Assembly (NCBI GenBank): GCA_001936135.1 | Contig: CP012816.1 | Span: 995,501 to 1,059,500, forward strand | DNA length: 64,000 bases | Source: Saccharomycopsis fibuligera x Saccharomycopsis cf. fibuligera | Taxonomy: Eukaryota; Ascomycota; Saccharomycetes; Ascoideales; Saccharomycopsidaceae | Direction: 5' to 3' | Program-made: the position numbers and the translations under genes | Shown here: in pieces, positions 11,712 to 23,852 of the stretch | Numbering within the stretch: the stretch's first letter is position 1 | Layout of the letters: each line of letters opens with the position of its first letter | Notes under the pieces: generated by a model | Databases searched by the model: none | Seen by the model: the letters and a program-made list of their open reading frames with translations, nothing else | What the model was told of the DNA's origin: nothing

Positions 11712-12579
11712 ATGAATTACACCATCAGTACCTGGTGCATACTGTCATTAATTATTGGTGAAATACATTTGCTTTTAAACACTCTTTTTTGGTGGATTTC
11801 CTTTTTGCTATCAGCATATAGTCCAATATTATATATTGCTTTAGATTCTAGTACTTTTTTAGACTAAAAACAGCTCAGTATATTCCTTTTTGAAGAGCAA
11901 AAAATTACTTAGCTATTTAATACTTTGTAGTACTTTGCCTTTTCGATTCAATATTAGGCTGCTACAAAGCAATATTCTCTCGAGGTAGAAACTTAATTTA
12001 TCAACCATTAAGCCTCACAATATCTACTGAGTTTTTTACTTGAAAACAATATTATAAAATAACCAGTATGGTAACAAAAGCAAAAAGGCAGTGCAATGAT
12101 GAAAATAATATTTTTGTAGCAGCCACTCCTGCATGGTAAAAAATATCAAACGCATATGCATGCATCTTCATGCAGGACCAGCAATAGCCAAAAACAGTGG
12201 TATTTCTGGATTGCCGCATAGTAGCAATTGTTTCTATCGTATACCATGAAATGGACCGTTTGCTCTTTGCGTATTTAATATAATATATTGCCGACTTCAC
12301 TGCGATAGCCTGCAATGCCTGAGAAGGGAATGTTGTAGAAAAATATTATGGCTGCTAAGTTTTTCATCTGTATATAGCGGCGACCATATATATAATTGTG
12401 CTATTCTCAAAGAACTTTTTGATTGTCTGCACAGAGCAGGCTCTTCCTGAACTAATTTTGGTGACTATATTGGAAATATACTTTTCATTCTGGTTGATTG
12501 GTTTATATAACTCTGTCAAAAAAAACCTTCTTTCACTTTTTTGCAAAGGTTTGCCAGCGTTCCCAACACTTAATTTGTC
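11712..12579. other. Spacer between the two tandem secreted-protein genes
   Basis: AT-rich, about 870 bp. Open frames on both strands (87 codons at 12052-12315 minus, about 60 codons near 12400) have no recognisable domain and no C-x19-C module. I see nothing else in it. Confidence 0.5.
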
Positions 12580-13179
12580 ATGAAACTATGCAGTTTTTTC
12601 ATTCTTGTTACTCAGCTAGGCATAATAATCACAGCTAGCTTCCTTGGAGCAGAAACAATAAAAAGGCGACAAACGTTAACAACCGTGTCAAAAAGCCCTG
12701 AATATACACAGGCATTTCACAAACGACCAACAACTTTATCTACAGAATATCGCACAAAGCCGCAAACCCCACAAACTCAACCAATGATAGTAAAAAGAAA
12801 CATACCGAATACGGCTGCCAGTTCCAACACAGCCGTTGCTAGCGCAACAACTGACAAAGAAGACAAAAAAAACGATGACAGATTTACTTTGAAACCAAAA
12901 CATAAGTCCTACGTTGTTGCTAGTTATGTAGGTCTTCTTGGTTCTGTGCGTTTAGCATTTGGTGCAGTAGAACAGCAGATTTCTAGTATCAAAAACGGCA
13001 AACTGGCTAGCTTCGTGAGCACTGCAACTCTAACCAGTATAATAAATGACCCATGCCAAATCAAAACAATGGCTGGTGTTCCTGGAAAGTATATCCAAAG
13101 TGCTTCTATGGCGTGTGCTGGAAATGGAGTTAAACCAACCAATAGTGGTACTGTTGTTACTGCAGCAACTGCTGCTTGA
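12580..13179 (+). CDS. Small secreted protein of the C-x19/20-C family, member B
   Basis: 199 aa from ATG 12580 (MKLCSFFILVTQLGIII), opening with a signal peptide. Lys-Arg dipeptides at residues 28-29, 48-49 and 72-73 are candidate Kex2 cleavage sites in the linker. The module begins around residue 110: SYVVASYVGLLGSVRLAFGA, then TATLTSIINDPCQIKTMAGV and SASMACAG, with 19 residues between the Cys. A Thr/Val/Ala-rich tail follows; no GPI signal is obvious. It lies 868 bp downstream of member A on the same strand, most simply a tandem duplicate that has diverged outside the module. Confidence 0.8.
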   Translation: MKLCSFFILVTQLGIIITASFLGAETIKRRQTLTTVSKSPEYTQAFHKRPTTLSTEYRTKPQTPQTQPMIVKRNIPNTAASSNTAVASATTDKEDKKNDDRFTLKPKHKSYVVASYVGLLGSVRLAFGAVEQQISSIKNGKLASFVSTATLTSIINDPCQIKTMAGVPGKYIQSASMACAGNGVKPTNSGTVVTAATAA

Positions 13180-14088
13180 ATTGTATGACACTGATTTGAA
13201 TACTTCAGGGTTCTCAGTTTATAACATATGAGCGATATGCATACTGCTTGACTGATAGCACTCCAATTCGAATTGCTATTCTCGCCTCTATTATATTATT
13301 CTACAAAAACTCTTTTTCCTCTAACAAATGCAATGCTAAAGTATATAGTTCAATGATGATACATGTCCAAGCAGACATTTAAGAATCTTATCTAGCTCGA
13401 GTTGTAATTGTGGCTTGCTACTGTTAGCGAAAGCTCAACGGCATCCATGATGTGGATTCTCTGATGGTACTCAATGTCTCACTCTCGAAGGACTTTGGTC
13501 ACCACAAAAGGTAACATTTAGAGGGTGAGAGGGTGTGCCAATAAAAAAATGAGATTCCGCATTCTGAAATGGTTGTGTGCCCCGTTTCATGAATACCGCG
13601 TTGGGCCTGAATAAGGGCATCAGCCCTAGATCAAAACAAAACCTGGGCAGGAACGCTGGTATTATTGTATTAGCACTACCTTCAAAGCTACAGTTGAAAA
13701 AAGCTCGCCTACTTTTCAACTTTTATATCACTGTATTAGAACCTATAGCTCCTTAGCTATTCTTTGCTCGGCTCTGCTCTTTTCAAGTTACTCGGTCTGA
13801 GTTGTACGAAGATTTTTTTGTTGTCTGCTCGGCGGCTAACAGTGCCATAACTCTTTAACATCAATTTGTGCACGTAAAGATATATTAATTATCTTTGCAG
13901 TTGACTAGGTATCATTTTATCAAACTTTTCAGCAACTGTGAAAAGCGGTAAAGACGAATATTTTTTTTGCTAAAGCATAAAGTCTTTTTGTTTACATTCT
14001 CCACAAAATCTTATTCCCGAATGTACACACCCCAAGCTTGATGCTACTAGAAAGAATTTGATCAAATCAGTGAAATTAATCTCAAACA
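13180..14088. promoter_or_regulatory. Intergenic region upstream of the DYRK kinase gene
   Basis: About 0.9 kb. The stretch 13440-13700 is less AT-rich than its surroundings and open on the minus strand for 82 codons, but it matches nothing I recognise. The remainder is AT-rich promoter sequence for the gene at 14089. Confidence 0.45.
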
Positions 14089-17000
14089 ATGAGTCTCAAA
14101 CCTGTGCTAGTGCACAAAGACTCGGGCGAGCTCGAGAAAGTTGCATCTAGTGATGGACTTGAAGTTTATAATTCATACATAAGAAAACTGGCTTTAGCAA
14201 AAAATAGCACAAACACATCCTCAAATCGGGCGAGAAAATCACAATACTCAAATGATATAAAGAAATCACAGACGACCAATTTCCTAAAACACCCGCTGCC
14301 TATAAGAGAAAGAAATCAACTCACTGCTCGCCCAAATTATTCAGTATATGTTGCAAAAACCTCAACTGATTCGCAGAACTATTCAAAGCATAAAGAAAAC
14401 CACGTCCCATCGTACTTGAGAGATACTGCTTCATCAAAGCTAAAAGCAGAACAAAGCGTACCATATAATCGCAACAGCAAAGCCTCTAAATCAAGTTTAC
14501 AACATGCCAAAGATCGATCGATATCTAACCATTACCACTTGAAGGATAGGTCAAAGTCTGAGCTATCCACTAATTCCCCAACACTCAAAAAGCCCTTTTC
14601 CAAAGCTGCCCTACAAAATTCGAGCCGTCGTGATGATCAAGGCAAAGTACGCTCTTTAGATCCAGCGAAAAATCGCTCCAAAGTCTCAAGGTCTGTCTAT
14701 AAGGGTTCTGATAATGACAGAGGTCCTCTTTTCAATAGGGCTATTAAATCTCGAAGCTTATATTATAAGGAGCTCCCTGAAACGCCATCTCCTGCTTCAA
14801 AAGAATCTTCCAGTGAGGCGCCTTTGAGTGCAACAATAGATGTTGGTGGCGATAATTGGAATGAGTTTTCCAATTCTCCAAGCAATATAAACTTTACGGC
14901 ATCCTATCTGAACCAAGATAGGGAAATAACCGAGGCTCTTAGGAAAGAAATCCCGGCCTTCTACATCGATATTAATGAGGATGTTATAGATGCTGCAAAA
15001 ACTCCTCCTCGGCAAAATCGTACTAAAATTTCTTCGTGTACCCCTGATTTAGTCAATAAAAAGTTCACTGCTTCCAGTAAATCAAAGTTTAAAAGTGACG
15101 CATTCAGATCAAAAAATGGCCGAAGTCAGTCTATCCCTAAAAATTCACTGAAAGATATTATAGAAAATCCGCCACGCCTGTCAAAAGTCCGTGAGAATAA
15201 TGGCCTGGCATATAGTCCGAAGAACTTGACTCCACAAAAACAATACAAACCAAGTTCCGCATTAAATCTTTCCCCATCGAAACTCAGAGCTCCCTCTGTC
15301 TCTTTGAAAAAGAGTAATAATGCGTTGGGCACTCCAGAACCTGAAAAAATATTGAGTCTTCAACATACTGCCTCTACGATTAGTTTAAATAAAGATTTAA
15401 ATGTTAACCGTGACCCAATACCAAAAAGCATTTCAATGACAGCATATTCGAAAACTAGAGATACTTCTAATCCTTTGTCTTTGAAGGAAACACGATCGTC
15501 AATTCCAACTATGGTCCCAGCTACACGATCTAGAGTAAGAAAAGAGCAAGTCAGAAAATATAGGAAAACAAATGAACCCCAAACTGCTACGGAGGATGAC
15601 ATATCGTTTTTAAAAAACTGCTCTTTTGATAGTGAAATGACGCACATGTTTGACAATATGAACATTAACAGCTTTCGGATCGAGAATTCAATAGATGAGA
15701 TGGATAGTGACATGGAAATTGTTGATGAAGCTAGTTTGGAAATTCCAGATACGGAATCATTTTTGAAGACCCTTGCTGATGCTCAGCGTCTGACCACTAG
15801 TACAGTTAATACATCTTATTCCGGTGAAAGTCCGCTTACAGTGGCTCCGAAAGATGAAATTGGCCCTATTAATAAATCACTTGAATTGTCCCCGACAGCA
15901 AATAATGGTACAATGACAAATTATGCAACAAGTGAAGGCAGTGAAGGTAATTGCAACGGGTGTCTTCCAATTGGCTTAGAGAAAAAGCTTTTTGAGCCAA
16001 ATAACAGTTCAAAGAATCTCATGAATGAACACCATGTATATCATTATAACAAGCTGTTTTTTGATAATAAGATGTTTAAACATAATAACAACAGCATTAG
16101 CAATGTGAGAGCTTCAGATGCTAATTTAAGCATAATTCAATCGCCAAATAATAAGACTACTGGCAAAAACAATGTTTCCGGTGGTTCTTTAAAAAAGAGT
16201 GTGACAATGAGCAATGTCTCCAGTAAATCACTCATGAAGGCAGTCAAGGTTAAACATTCAAGCCAAAAGTCAGATGCTAAGACAAGAAACCCAATCCTGA
16301 CTTTTAGAAGAATTAATAAGAATGAAGGCAGTTCAAAAAAAGAAGGGAAAATTGGAAATGCCGGTAGGCTCTACAAGGCCTTACTTGGGTTTGAAGAAAC
16401 TGGTGAGCTTGTCAAAGGTTGGCTGGACCAACCGGCTCCAACTATAAACAATCCAATACGTGCTTCAGATATAATCCAACAGAATAATCAATTTCGAGCT
16501 TTGAATGTGTATGAAAAAGGCGAGCTTTCAAGAAAATCTAGCGTTTATTTCCTTAAACTAGCTGATAACGCAAGAATCAACGTTCAGATTTCAAACTTTA
16601 AAAGAAACTTTGGATTCGATGATGAGCACCAGAACTATATTGCTATTGTCGGTGACCATATTGACTATCGATATGAAATTCTTCAAGTATTGGGCAATGG
16701 AAGTTTTGGTAATGTCTTGAAATGCAAAGATCATAAAACCAATAGAATAGTTGCAATTAAAATTATCAAAAATGACATGCAATGGTCCTTACAGGCTGTT
16801 TATGAAATCAAAGTCTTGAAGAATTTGATTAAGGCGGGTTCGCTCTATAGTAGTAATTCGACACTCAAAGAGCGCGAGCTAAAGCTTGTTAATGATTATA
16901 GTTCACAAAATCATGTCTTAACCTATATGGATCATTTCAACTTCCGAAGCCATATGTGTATTGTCACAGAATTATTATCTGTCAATTTATATCAAGCCAT

Positions 17001-17745
17001 TCAGGCATCGGGATTTAATGGATTCTCTGTTAATATGGTTGCAAAATGGGGCTTCCAATTATTTCAAGCATTAAAATATATTCATGGTCAAAACATAATA
17101 CACTGCGATTTGAAGCCAGAAAATATTATGCTTGTTAGTCCTGATAAGTTGGACATCAAAGTTATAGATTATGGTTCCGCATGTTATATCAACGAAACTT
17201 CATACTCTTACATACAATCGAGATTTTATAGAGCTCCAGAAGTTATGATAGGTGCCAGGTATGCCACTGCAATTGATGTTTGGAGCGCAGGCTGCATTCT
17301 ATCAGAAACTTTTACTGGCACTCCATTGTTTTCCGGAAAAGATGAAAGTGAGCAATTGGCATTGAACGTTGAAGTTCTCGGCCCTCCGAAAAGACAAACT
17401 ATTATGAAGTTGAGAGAAGAACTCAAGCGTAAAGGGCCAATAGACAAAGTTGATGAGGCCACACAACCATATACCCTAATAGATTTAGCATTTGACAAGA
17501 ATGGGGTATTAAAACCAGCATCTATGATTCCTAATGGTAAGAAAAGATACACCCCGAGTTCCAAACCTCTAGACAAGGTTATCCCAGCTAAGGAGAGATT
17601 AGAAAAACAACTAGTGGCCTTCATTCAGCAATGTTTGAATTGGGATCCATTTGAAAGAGCGAGTTCGGAACAATTGCTCCAACATCCATTTTTGCAGTAT
17701 TACGTCAGTCACCAAGATGCTATTGAAGATGCTTTGTATTCTTAA
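14089..17745 (+). CDS. DYRK-family (Pom1-type) protein kinase with long N-terminal extension
   Basis: 1,218 aa dual-specificity kinase. Residues 1-~840 are basic, Ser/Asn-rich and probably disordered. A DYRK homology box (NFGFDDEHQNYIAIVGDH) directly precedes the kinase domain (~860-1205). Visible kinase motifs are the Gly loop LGNGSFGNV, the VAIKIIK lysine, catalytic HCDLKPEN (~1005), DYG in place of DFG (~1027), and the YSYIQSRFYRAPE activation loop, whose second Tyr is the DYRK autophosphorylation site. The DH box and loop indicate a class 2 DYRK like fission-yeast Pom1 rather than Yak1. Pom1-type kinases control polarity and cell size; a similar role here is inference. The kinase core contains no CTG codons, while the extension has several. 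Confidence 0.92.
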   Translation: MSLKPVLVHKDSGELEKVASSDGLEVYNSYIRKLALAKNSTNTSSNRARKSQYSNDIKKSQTTNFLKHPLPIRERNQLTARPNYSVYVAKTSTDSQNYSKHKENHVPSYLRDTASSKLKAEQSVPYNRNSKASKSSLQHAKDRSISNHYHLKDRSKSELSTNSPTLKKPFSKAALQNSSRRDDQGKVRSLDPAKNRSKVSRSVYKGSDNDRGPLFNRAIKSRSLYYKELPETPSPASKESSSEAPLSATIDVGGDNWNEFSNSPSNINFTASYLNQDREITEALRKEIPAFYIDINEDVIDAAKTPPRQNRTKISSCTPDLVNKKFTASSKSKFKSDAFRSKNGRSQSIPKNSLKDIIENPPRLSKVRENNGLAYSPKNLTPQKQYKPSSALNLSPSKLRAPSVSLKKSNNALGTPEPEKILSLQHTASTISLNKDLNVNRDPIPKSISMTAYSKTRDTSNPLSLKETRSSIPTMVPATRSRVRKEQVRKYRKTNEPQTATEDDISFLKNCSFDSEMTHMFDNMNINSFRIENSIDEMDSDMEIVDEASLEIPDTESFLKTLADAQRLTTSTVNTSYSGESPLTVAPKDEIGPINKSLELSPTANNGTMTNYATSEGSEGNCNGCLPIGLEKKLFEPNNSSKNLMNEHHVYHYNKLFFDNKMFKHNNNSISNVRASDANLSIIQSPNNKTTGKNNVSGGSLKKSVTMSNVSSKSLMKAVKVKHSSQKSDAKTRNPILTFRRINKNEGSSKKEGKIGNAGRLYKALLGFEETGELVKGWLDQPAPTINNPIRASDIIQQNNQFRALNVYEKGELSRKSSVYFLKLADNARINVQISNFKRNFGFDDEHQNYIAIVGDHIDYRYEILQVLGNGSFGNVLKCKDHKTNRIVAIKIIKNDMQWSLQAVYEIKVLKNLIKAGSLYSSNSTLKERELKLVNDYSSQNHVLTYMDHFNFRSHMCIVTELLSVNLYQAIQASGFNGFSVNMVAKWGFQLFQALKYIHGQNIIHCDLKPENIMLVSPDKLDIKVIDYGSACYINETSYSYIQSRFYRAPEVMIGARYATAIDVWSAGCILSETFTGTPLFSGKDESEQLALNVEVLGPPKRQTIMKLREELKRKGPIDKVDEATQPYTLIDLAFDKNGVLKPASMIPNGKKRYTPSSKPLDKVIPAKERLEKQLVAFIQQCLNWDPFERASSEQLLQHPFLQYYVSHQDAIEDALYS

Positions 17746-18298
17746 ATTTGTCTTATTATGTGTACCATTAGAAATCTTTATAATCATGACACATTTAAAA
17801 CTTCCAGTATACTTTTCGAATAGAGATATCCATTATACCATACTACATTATACCTTATCAGTTTTGCTTTGCTTTTATGTTTTGTTACATCATGTTACGC
17901 TCGGTTTTGTTTTGTCTTATCATTGTTTGGTTATCTCAGTTTTAGTTTCTAGTTTCATTTTTTCACTTATTTTGGATACTCCTTTGATCATTATCTCTAC
18001 ATAACTTTTGTATCCTAATATCTATGTTATTTCTTAATATCATCTATTAGCAAATTTTCACTCGTATGGTAGATAAAAATATTTCAAGAATCAAATTCAT
18101 GCTCATTTATATATACGCATTTGATTATGTATTTTTCGAAGTATAGGTATGGTTGTAAGATAGAAATAAACTTGATTAAAAATTAAGATGTTGTTGGTAT
18201 TATCTAAAAAGTAAGGAAAATTAATATGGCATAGAGCAAGAACTTAAAAACAGAACAAAATGAAACAAGAAAACAAGAAAAAATAAAACGCAACGCAA

Positions 18299-18347
<49 letters not shown>

Positions 18348-18710
18348 TAAAATAAAATAAAATAGAAATAACACAGAAGCAAAAAAGACAAAAAGCAAAC
18401 AGGATCACAAACAGAAGACAGAAAAAGACATAATAATGTGAGAGGAACCTTTAGGGACAGGCATATAACTTAGTAAATAGCAAAAAAAATAAAGTATGAA
18501 AGGAGTAAAACAATGAGGAACGCACCGGACACAAACAAATTATGGTAAAAGAGGACGGTGGTCAGAATTAAAAGAGACAAAAACAGAAAAAAAGAAAAAC
18601 CAATTTAATACATATATGCTCTTTTTCACCATGTTCAAGAAACACATCAACATGGGAAATTACATTAATAAAAAGGACAAGCATTGAAAGTAAAGCAAAA
18701 TTCAACTCAA
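17746..18710. other. Convergent 3' intergenic region
   Basis: Lies between the 3' ends of the kinase gene (+) and the 1,771-aa gene (-). It is AT-rich, with T-rich sequence on the left and A-rich sequence on the right, as expected for two opposed 3' untranslated regions. It holds a (TAA)15 run at 18301-18345. Confidence 0.6.
18301..18345. repeat. (TAA)15 microsatellite
   Basis: Fifteen uninterrupted TAA triplets followed by AAATA-type degenerate units, in the 3' flank of the 1,771-aa gene. Confidence 0.95.
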
Positions 18711-21700
18711 TCACAACTGCTGGTAAAAGGCTCCTGGGCGAGACTGCAACTTGGAAAACATATCCTTAACCATATCTGGAGTTGGCAAATCATCATGGCT
18801 AACTACCCTCATGATGGTATTTCTTTTCAGCCTTTCATTCTCATCAGTAAGGTTAGTATCCACGCTTTCATTTTCAAAACGTATGTCATATTCTGGGTGA
18901 TGGTTTCTACCAAAGTTGGAAATGCTACCCACTTCATCGTCTTCTTCGTCAAGTTCGTCGAATTCTACTTGATACATTTCACTGCGGTCCATTATTATTG
19001 GACTGTTAGTTCTTGGATGTCTGCGTCTGCGACTTTTACTATGGCGGTTTACAGAAGCACTACTAGCGATGATATCGCGGCGCTGTTTCCCAGAAGCAAG
19101 GTTTGACATTTGTGGTGTTTCTTCGACAATAATACTTCCTTTAATTGTCCACTCTGGTGCGTTTCTAAGCATTGGAGAAGAATGTGCAGAACGGGCGGTT
19201 TTGGCAGCAATAGCACGACGCGAATTTCTTGAAGAGCTTCTAGAATTCAAGAGAGCTGAGCTGATAGTACTGCTGCGCTGGTTATAATATTTGTTGGTTT
19301 TGGCGATTAATTCTCTTGTGGATTGCGGAATTGAGCTCAATGTCTTATCTGAGCGAATGGTTAATGTTTTGATGTCAGAAAACCCAGAAATGGAACTTTT
19401 ATCATCAGTTATTGTGGAATTGGAGTTGGAAAGGCTGTCTATAATTGAGCTGTCTCTAATGCTTGAAATTCTTCTATCATAACCATATGGGTTGAATAAA
19501 GACTCATCTAATTCAATACCAGAGATGTCTTTTGCCGTTACCATAGTACTTCTAAAGAGCTTCGGATCTTTTTTCTGATATTGGTTGTAAATATCAATGA
19601 TACTATTATTTTTACCAACTTGCTTTTTTGCAATATCATCGTAAACCGTATTACGAACCACAGTGCTTGCAACTGTATTAATAGACATTCTTTTGTTTGT
19701 TTCATTGGCTTTCTTTCTGTTTATGTATTTCTCATAAGCAGAAGTTCCGCTTTGATCTTCTTTTGCGATTTTCTTTTTAGGTTTAGACGTATCGCTTTTC
19801 AAAGTATAATATAAATCATTTGTTCTTCTACCATTCGTGACAAAAAAGTTTTTGTTAAACATTGCAATGTCAGCATAATCTTGATCCACCTGGTTATCCA
19901 ACTGGTATTTTTTCGATGGTGGGGCTGCGTTGTGCTCGTCGAAGTTAGGGGTACTCTTAGCATGTTTGAGCTGCGGTAACGTTGGACAAGATCCAGCCGC
20001 ACCAGCAGCAGCAGCTGCTGCTGCTGCAGCGGTATTAGAAAAATCATTATTAGGCTGTGGTTGCTCTTCAAAGAAAGATTTGCTTGGTTTAAGGTTTTGA
20101 TAGCTTTTGTGAGTAGAAAGAGTATGTCCTTGTGATGGATGATGATGAGGCTTTGCGGGAGGAAGATTCTGAGAACTATTATGGGTATGCGGGCCTGTAT
20201 GTGAATGATTCGATTTGACGGATTTGTTTAGCTTCTGTTCAAAAACTTCTCCATGCACCGCAGCATTATTAGTAGTGTAGTGGAAATGAGGTACGTTAGG
20301 TTGTGATGTTAAGCTTGGAGCCCTGATAGATCTTGATGCGGTTTCATGATACGATTTCAACATCTTTTCTTGCTCTCTAAGTTTCTTTAATCTTTTTTCT
20401 TTCATGATTTGCTTTTGTTCTTCCAATGATATACTGGAACTCGAAGGGCTGTAGCTTCCCAGATTGTTCAAGAAACCAATACTTGTATAATTAGCAATAT
20501 CTTCGAAAGATGGGGTATTAGCCATGTCAGTAGTATAAATTTTCAAATTTGCATCTGAATCGTTATCAACTCCTGGGTGGGCACCAAATGAATTATCAAT
20601 AGATTTGATAACAGGAGAGTTCTTGGCAGTTATTGGAGTCTTCGCGGAAGTATCAGATGGATTCAAACTTGGGGGAGACATAACTGAAGACTGCAATGAG
20701 GAAGTGTTAGAAGTGGATGATGAGAAACTAGTTTTTGAGTTTGCTTCTGGATTGCCTTCACCACCAAGTGCAAGATCAAGACTGTTAATTCGGCTAGTTG
20801 CCTCATTAACAATATCGTTAAAAAAATCTGAGTCTGAGATTGATAAATTGCCAAAATAGTCTCTTGGTTCAGGCAATAATTCTAAATGGTCTAAATTTTG
20901 TTTGTTTGCATCGTGGCTTGGCTGGCCCACTAATGGCTTTGGCGCTATTGAAGGCTCAGTATCGCTTTCACATTCAAATTCTTTCTTAGCTTGTTCAATT
21001 CTTGGTGAGCCTCGAGCTCTTATTTCAGCGAGTCTTTTTCTATTCTCATCAGTAGCTTCGAAAACGGTACAAATAGAAGCTTGGACTTTATGCTGCTTAG
21101 AAGTCTCCTGAGTATTATTACTGGTATTGCTACCAATCACTGATGATGGTGTTGCTGTTACAGGCTGGCGCTGGGGTGTATTTGCAAGATCTCCAAATGG
21201 ATTAGGCAACTCCTCATTATCGTCAATATCTTGACAAAGCAATGATACATCGTTCGGCATTCCTTTATCCTTTTGAGGTTGCTCGAGTCTAGGCAGATAA
21301 GTGTTGTTAATATTGTGATCATTGCTCTGTTCAATTAGTGGGGATAGCTGAGCGCTGCCAATTTGTGGTGTTTCTAAATCCACAAGCTCCTCGCCATGTT
21401 TTGCGACAACCTGCCTCAAATCTGTTTCAGAATTGATATTGCTAATGAATAAGTCAAGCTTCGTGTTGATTGATGTGGTTTTGAATCTTCTAGAAACCGC
21501 TTTGCTAGTATTTGTTCTACTCATCATTGAGTTGAGATTATTTTGAGCACTACCATAGGGAGAAGAGGCTGTCACTGGAGACACGATCTCTGGCAACGCA
21601 ACTTTTTTGCCCATCATTGTAGCGCTTCGCACTTGATTTTGACATTGAGCTGGGACTCGCGCTTGGGCTTGTGCATGAGCCTCATTCTTGTTTTCAATCT

Positions 21701-23767
21701 GCTTTATCTTCAAGAAAACATCCTTAATTCTCTCGTACGCATTACTATCGCATTCTCGAACTACAGCATTGCTGCTATTGGTGTTGTCAAACGCGTCTAT
21801 CAGGTTCTGTTGGTTAAGCGCCGTATCATCTTTTGCACCACTTGCCTCCTTTGCGCCTGTGGTTCCGAGAACAGGAGGCGACAGAGTGCTTTCAAGCTGA
21901 TATGCTTTTGTCAACATTTTGAGCGTGCCATCAAAATCCGTTTTATCATCGGAGGCGACTGTCGGTGTGTTTGGCGCATTACTGTAACTATCTGTATCAC
22001 TGTCAATATTCACTGTTGCTTCGCTAAATATACTCTCCCTGGCGTCAGCAGTTGGAGTATTTGCAGCATTAGCGCAAACGGCAGGGGCGGTCCTTCTTCC
22101 TGGATTTCTGGCAGGCACCACCAACTGGGGGCTCGGTTTGAACGAAAAGGCAGAAAAATCGCTGTGTGTGGGAGAATTTAGCGAAGAATAATCAGGTTTA
22201 ACGGTAGACAAAGATAGCGGTGAAAGGTTAGAGTGCAAGGAGGACATGAAGGTCATAGAACGTGGAGATCCTGTCTTCATAGAATGGTTTGAAGTTTGTA
22301 CTGTTTGAAGCCGCGGAGGGGGAAGCTGAGAATGAGAACTTGAAGCTGAAGTTAAATTGGAATTGGAATTGGAATTGGAATTGGAATTGGAATTGGAACG
22401 CAGATACTTTGTATTTTTTAGGTCTGTAGACATCCGGAGGCCGCCATCTCGGTCTTCATCGTCGGAGTCTATATTCTGAGTTGTTGGCGATAATACTTCT
22501 TCCGCGTGTGCTTCTCCGTATTGCTGGCGGTTTTGCTGCTCTGCAAGTCCAGTTTGAAGGCGTAAGGTATTTGATGAGCTTATTTCTTGAGTGCTTGAAC
22601 TAGCAAACCTGTCGGTACCGTTAGCAATATCCAACTCAAAGTACTCGCCGTCATCAGTGGTCTCACTAGCGCTGAGCTGCGAGCTACTATCCTGGACCGT
22701 CTTTGCTAGTTCCCGGGGCACCCTATTGATATCGTCGCTGCTGAGCTGTTCGTATATTGCAGTCTCGGGCGCCATTGTGTCTGTGGGGGTCTGGTTCATC
22801 TGATTTCCGTGAGCCTGCTCATTGCGGTCTGCTGCTGACGAACTTGAGAAAGTGTCTCTACTACCAAGGTCGTCCTCTATGGTCTCATGGACCGGTTTGA
22901 GCTGGCTATCGTTGCTGCTGCCTTTCTTGGCAAATATGTTGATTTTCTTACCAAGCAACTTGATTTTGCCCTTCTCCCTCGCCTTTTCTTTGCTTCCGTT
23001 CGCGGCCGTGGCAGCGGCACGGTTATCTTCGCTATCTAACGGTGGCGTGCGGTGAGCATTAGCGTTCATGTTCGCAATGGCTCTGGCAGTGAAGATGCTG
23101 TACTTTTTCTTGGACAACTTCTCAGCTAGCTGCTGCTGCCGTAGCTGTTCTTGCATTTCTATATCTTGCTTCTGCTGTTCCTGCATCTGCTTCTGCCGTT
23201 GCTGTTCCTGCTGCTTTTGGAAAATGATATCGATGAGCAACGCCTTTTGGGCTTCGTATTGCACGACAGGACTGGCGTACGCGGACGAACTCGGGGTATC
23301 AGTAAAACTCAGACTATGTTGCTGCCGGCTGTTGCCACTCCCGTCGTTGTTGGAAGTGTTCGCATTGAGGGCATTGGCGTTACTGGCAGACATGATGTTG
23401 CTGACATCGCTGCTGCTGGCGTTGCTATTTGTATCAGAGTAGGTGCTGGACCCCAGCCGGGTGGATTCCGCCTTGCGCTTGGGACTGAGGTTGAGGTCGC
23501 GGTTGCAGCTGGGGTCATTCTGGATGGCGTTTTCCAAGTATGAGTTGAACTTGTCAAAGCCATAATCGTCGAGCTCGAACTCGGTGCTGAAGTTCTCGAT
23601 GTCGACAAAGCTATCGTTGATGTTTGACGTTAGCGCTGACAATCTACTTGCAGTCTCGCGGTCATGAGGGTCCAAATCTCGCGGCATAGTGGCGCTGTTA
23701 ATGTTGGTTATGTTTTCGCTGCTGGAGCTTTCGCTGCTGCTGCTGCCGCTGCTACTGCTGCTGCTGC

Positions 23768-23852
<85 letters not shown>

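Noticed and set aside
12052-12315. 87-codon minus-strand frame between members A and B
   Set aside because: No recognisable family, no neighbouring promoter features; probably chance.
13471-13719. 82-codon minus-strand frame in a less AT-rich patch before the kinase gene
   Set aside because: No family recognised and no decayed-gene pattern in other frames; left as intergenic.
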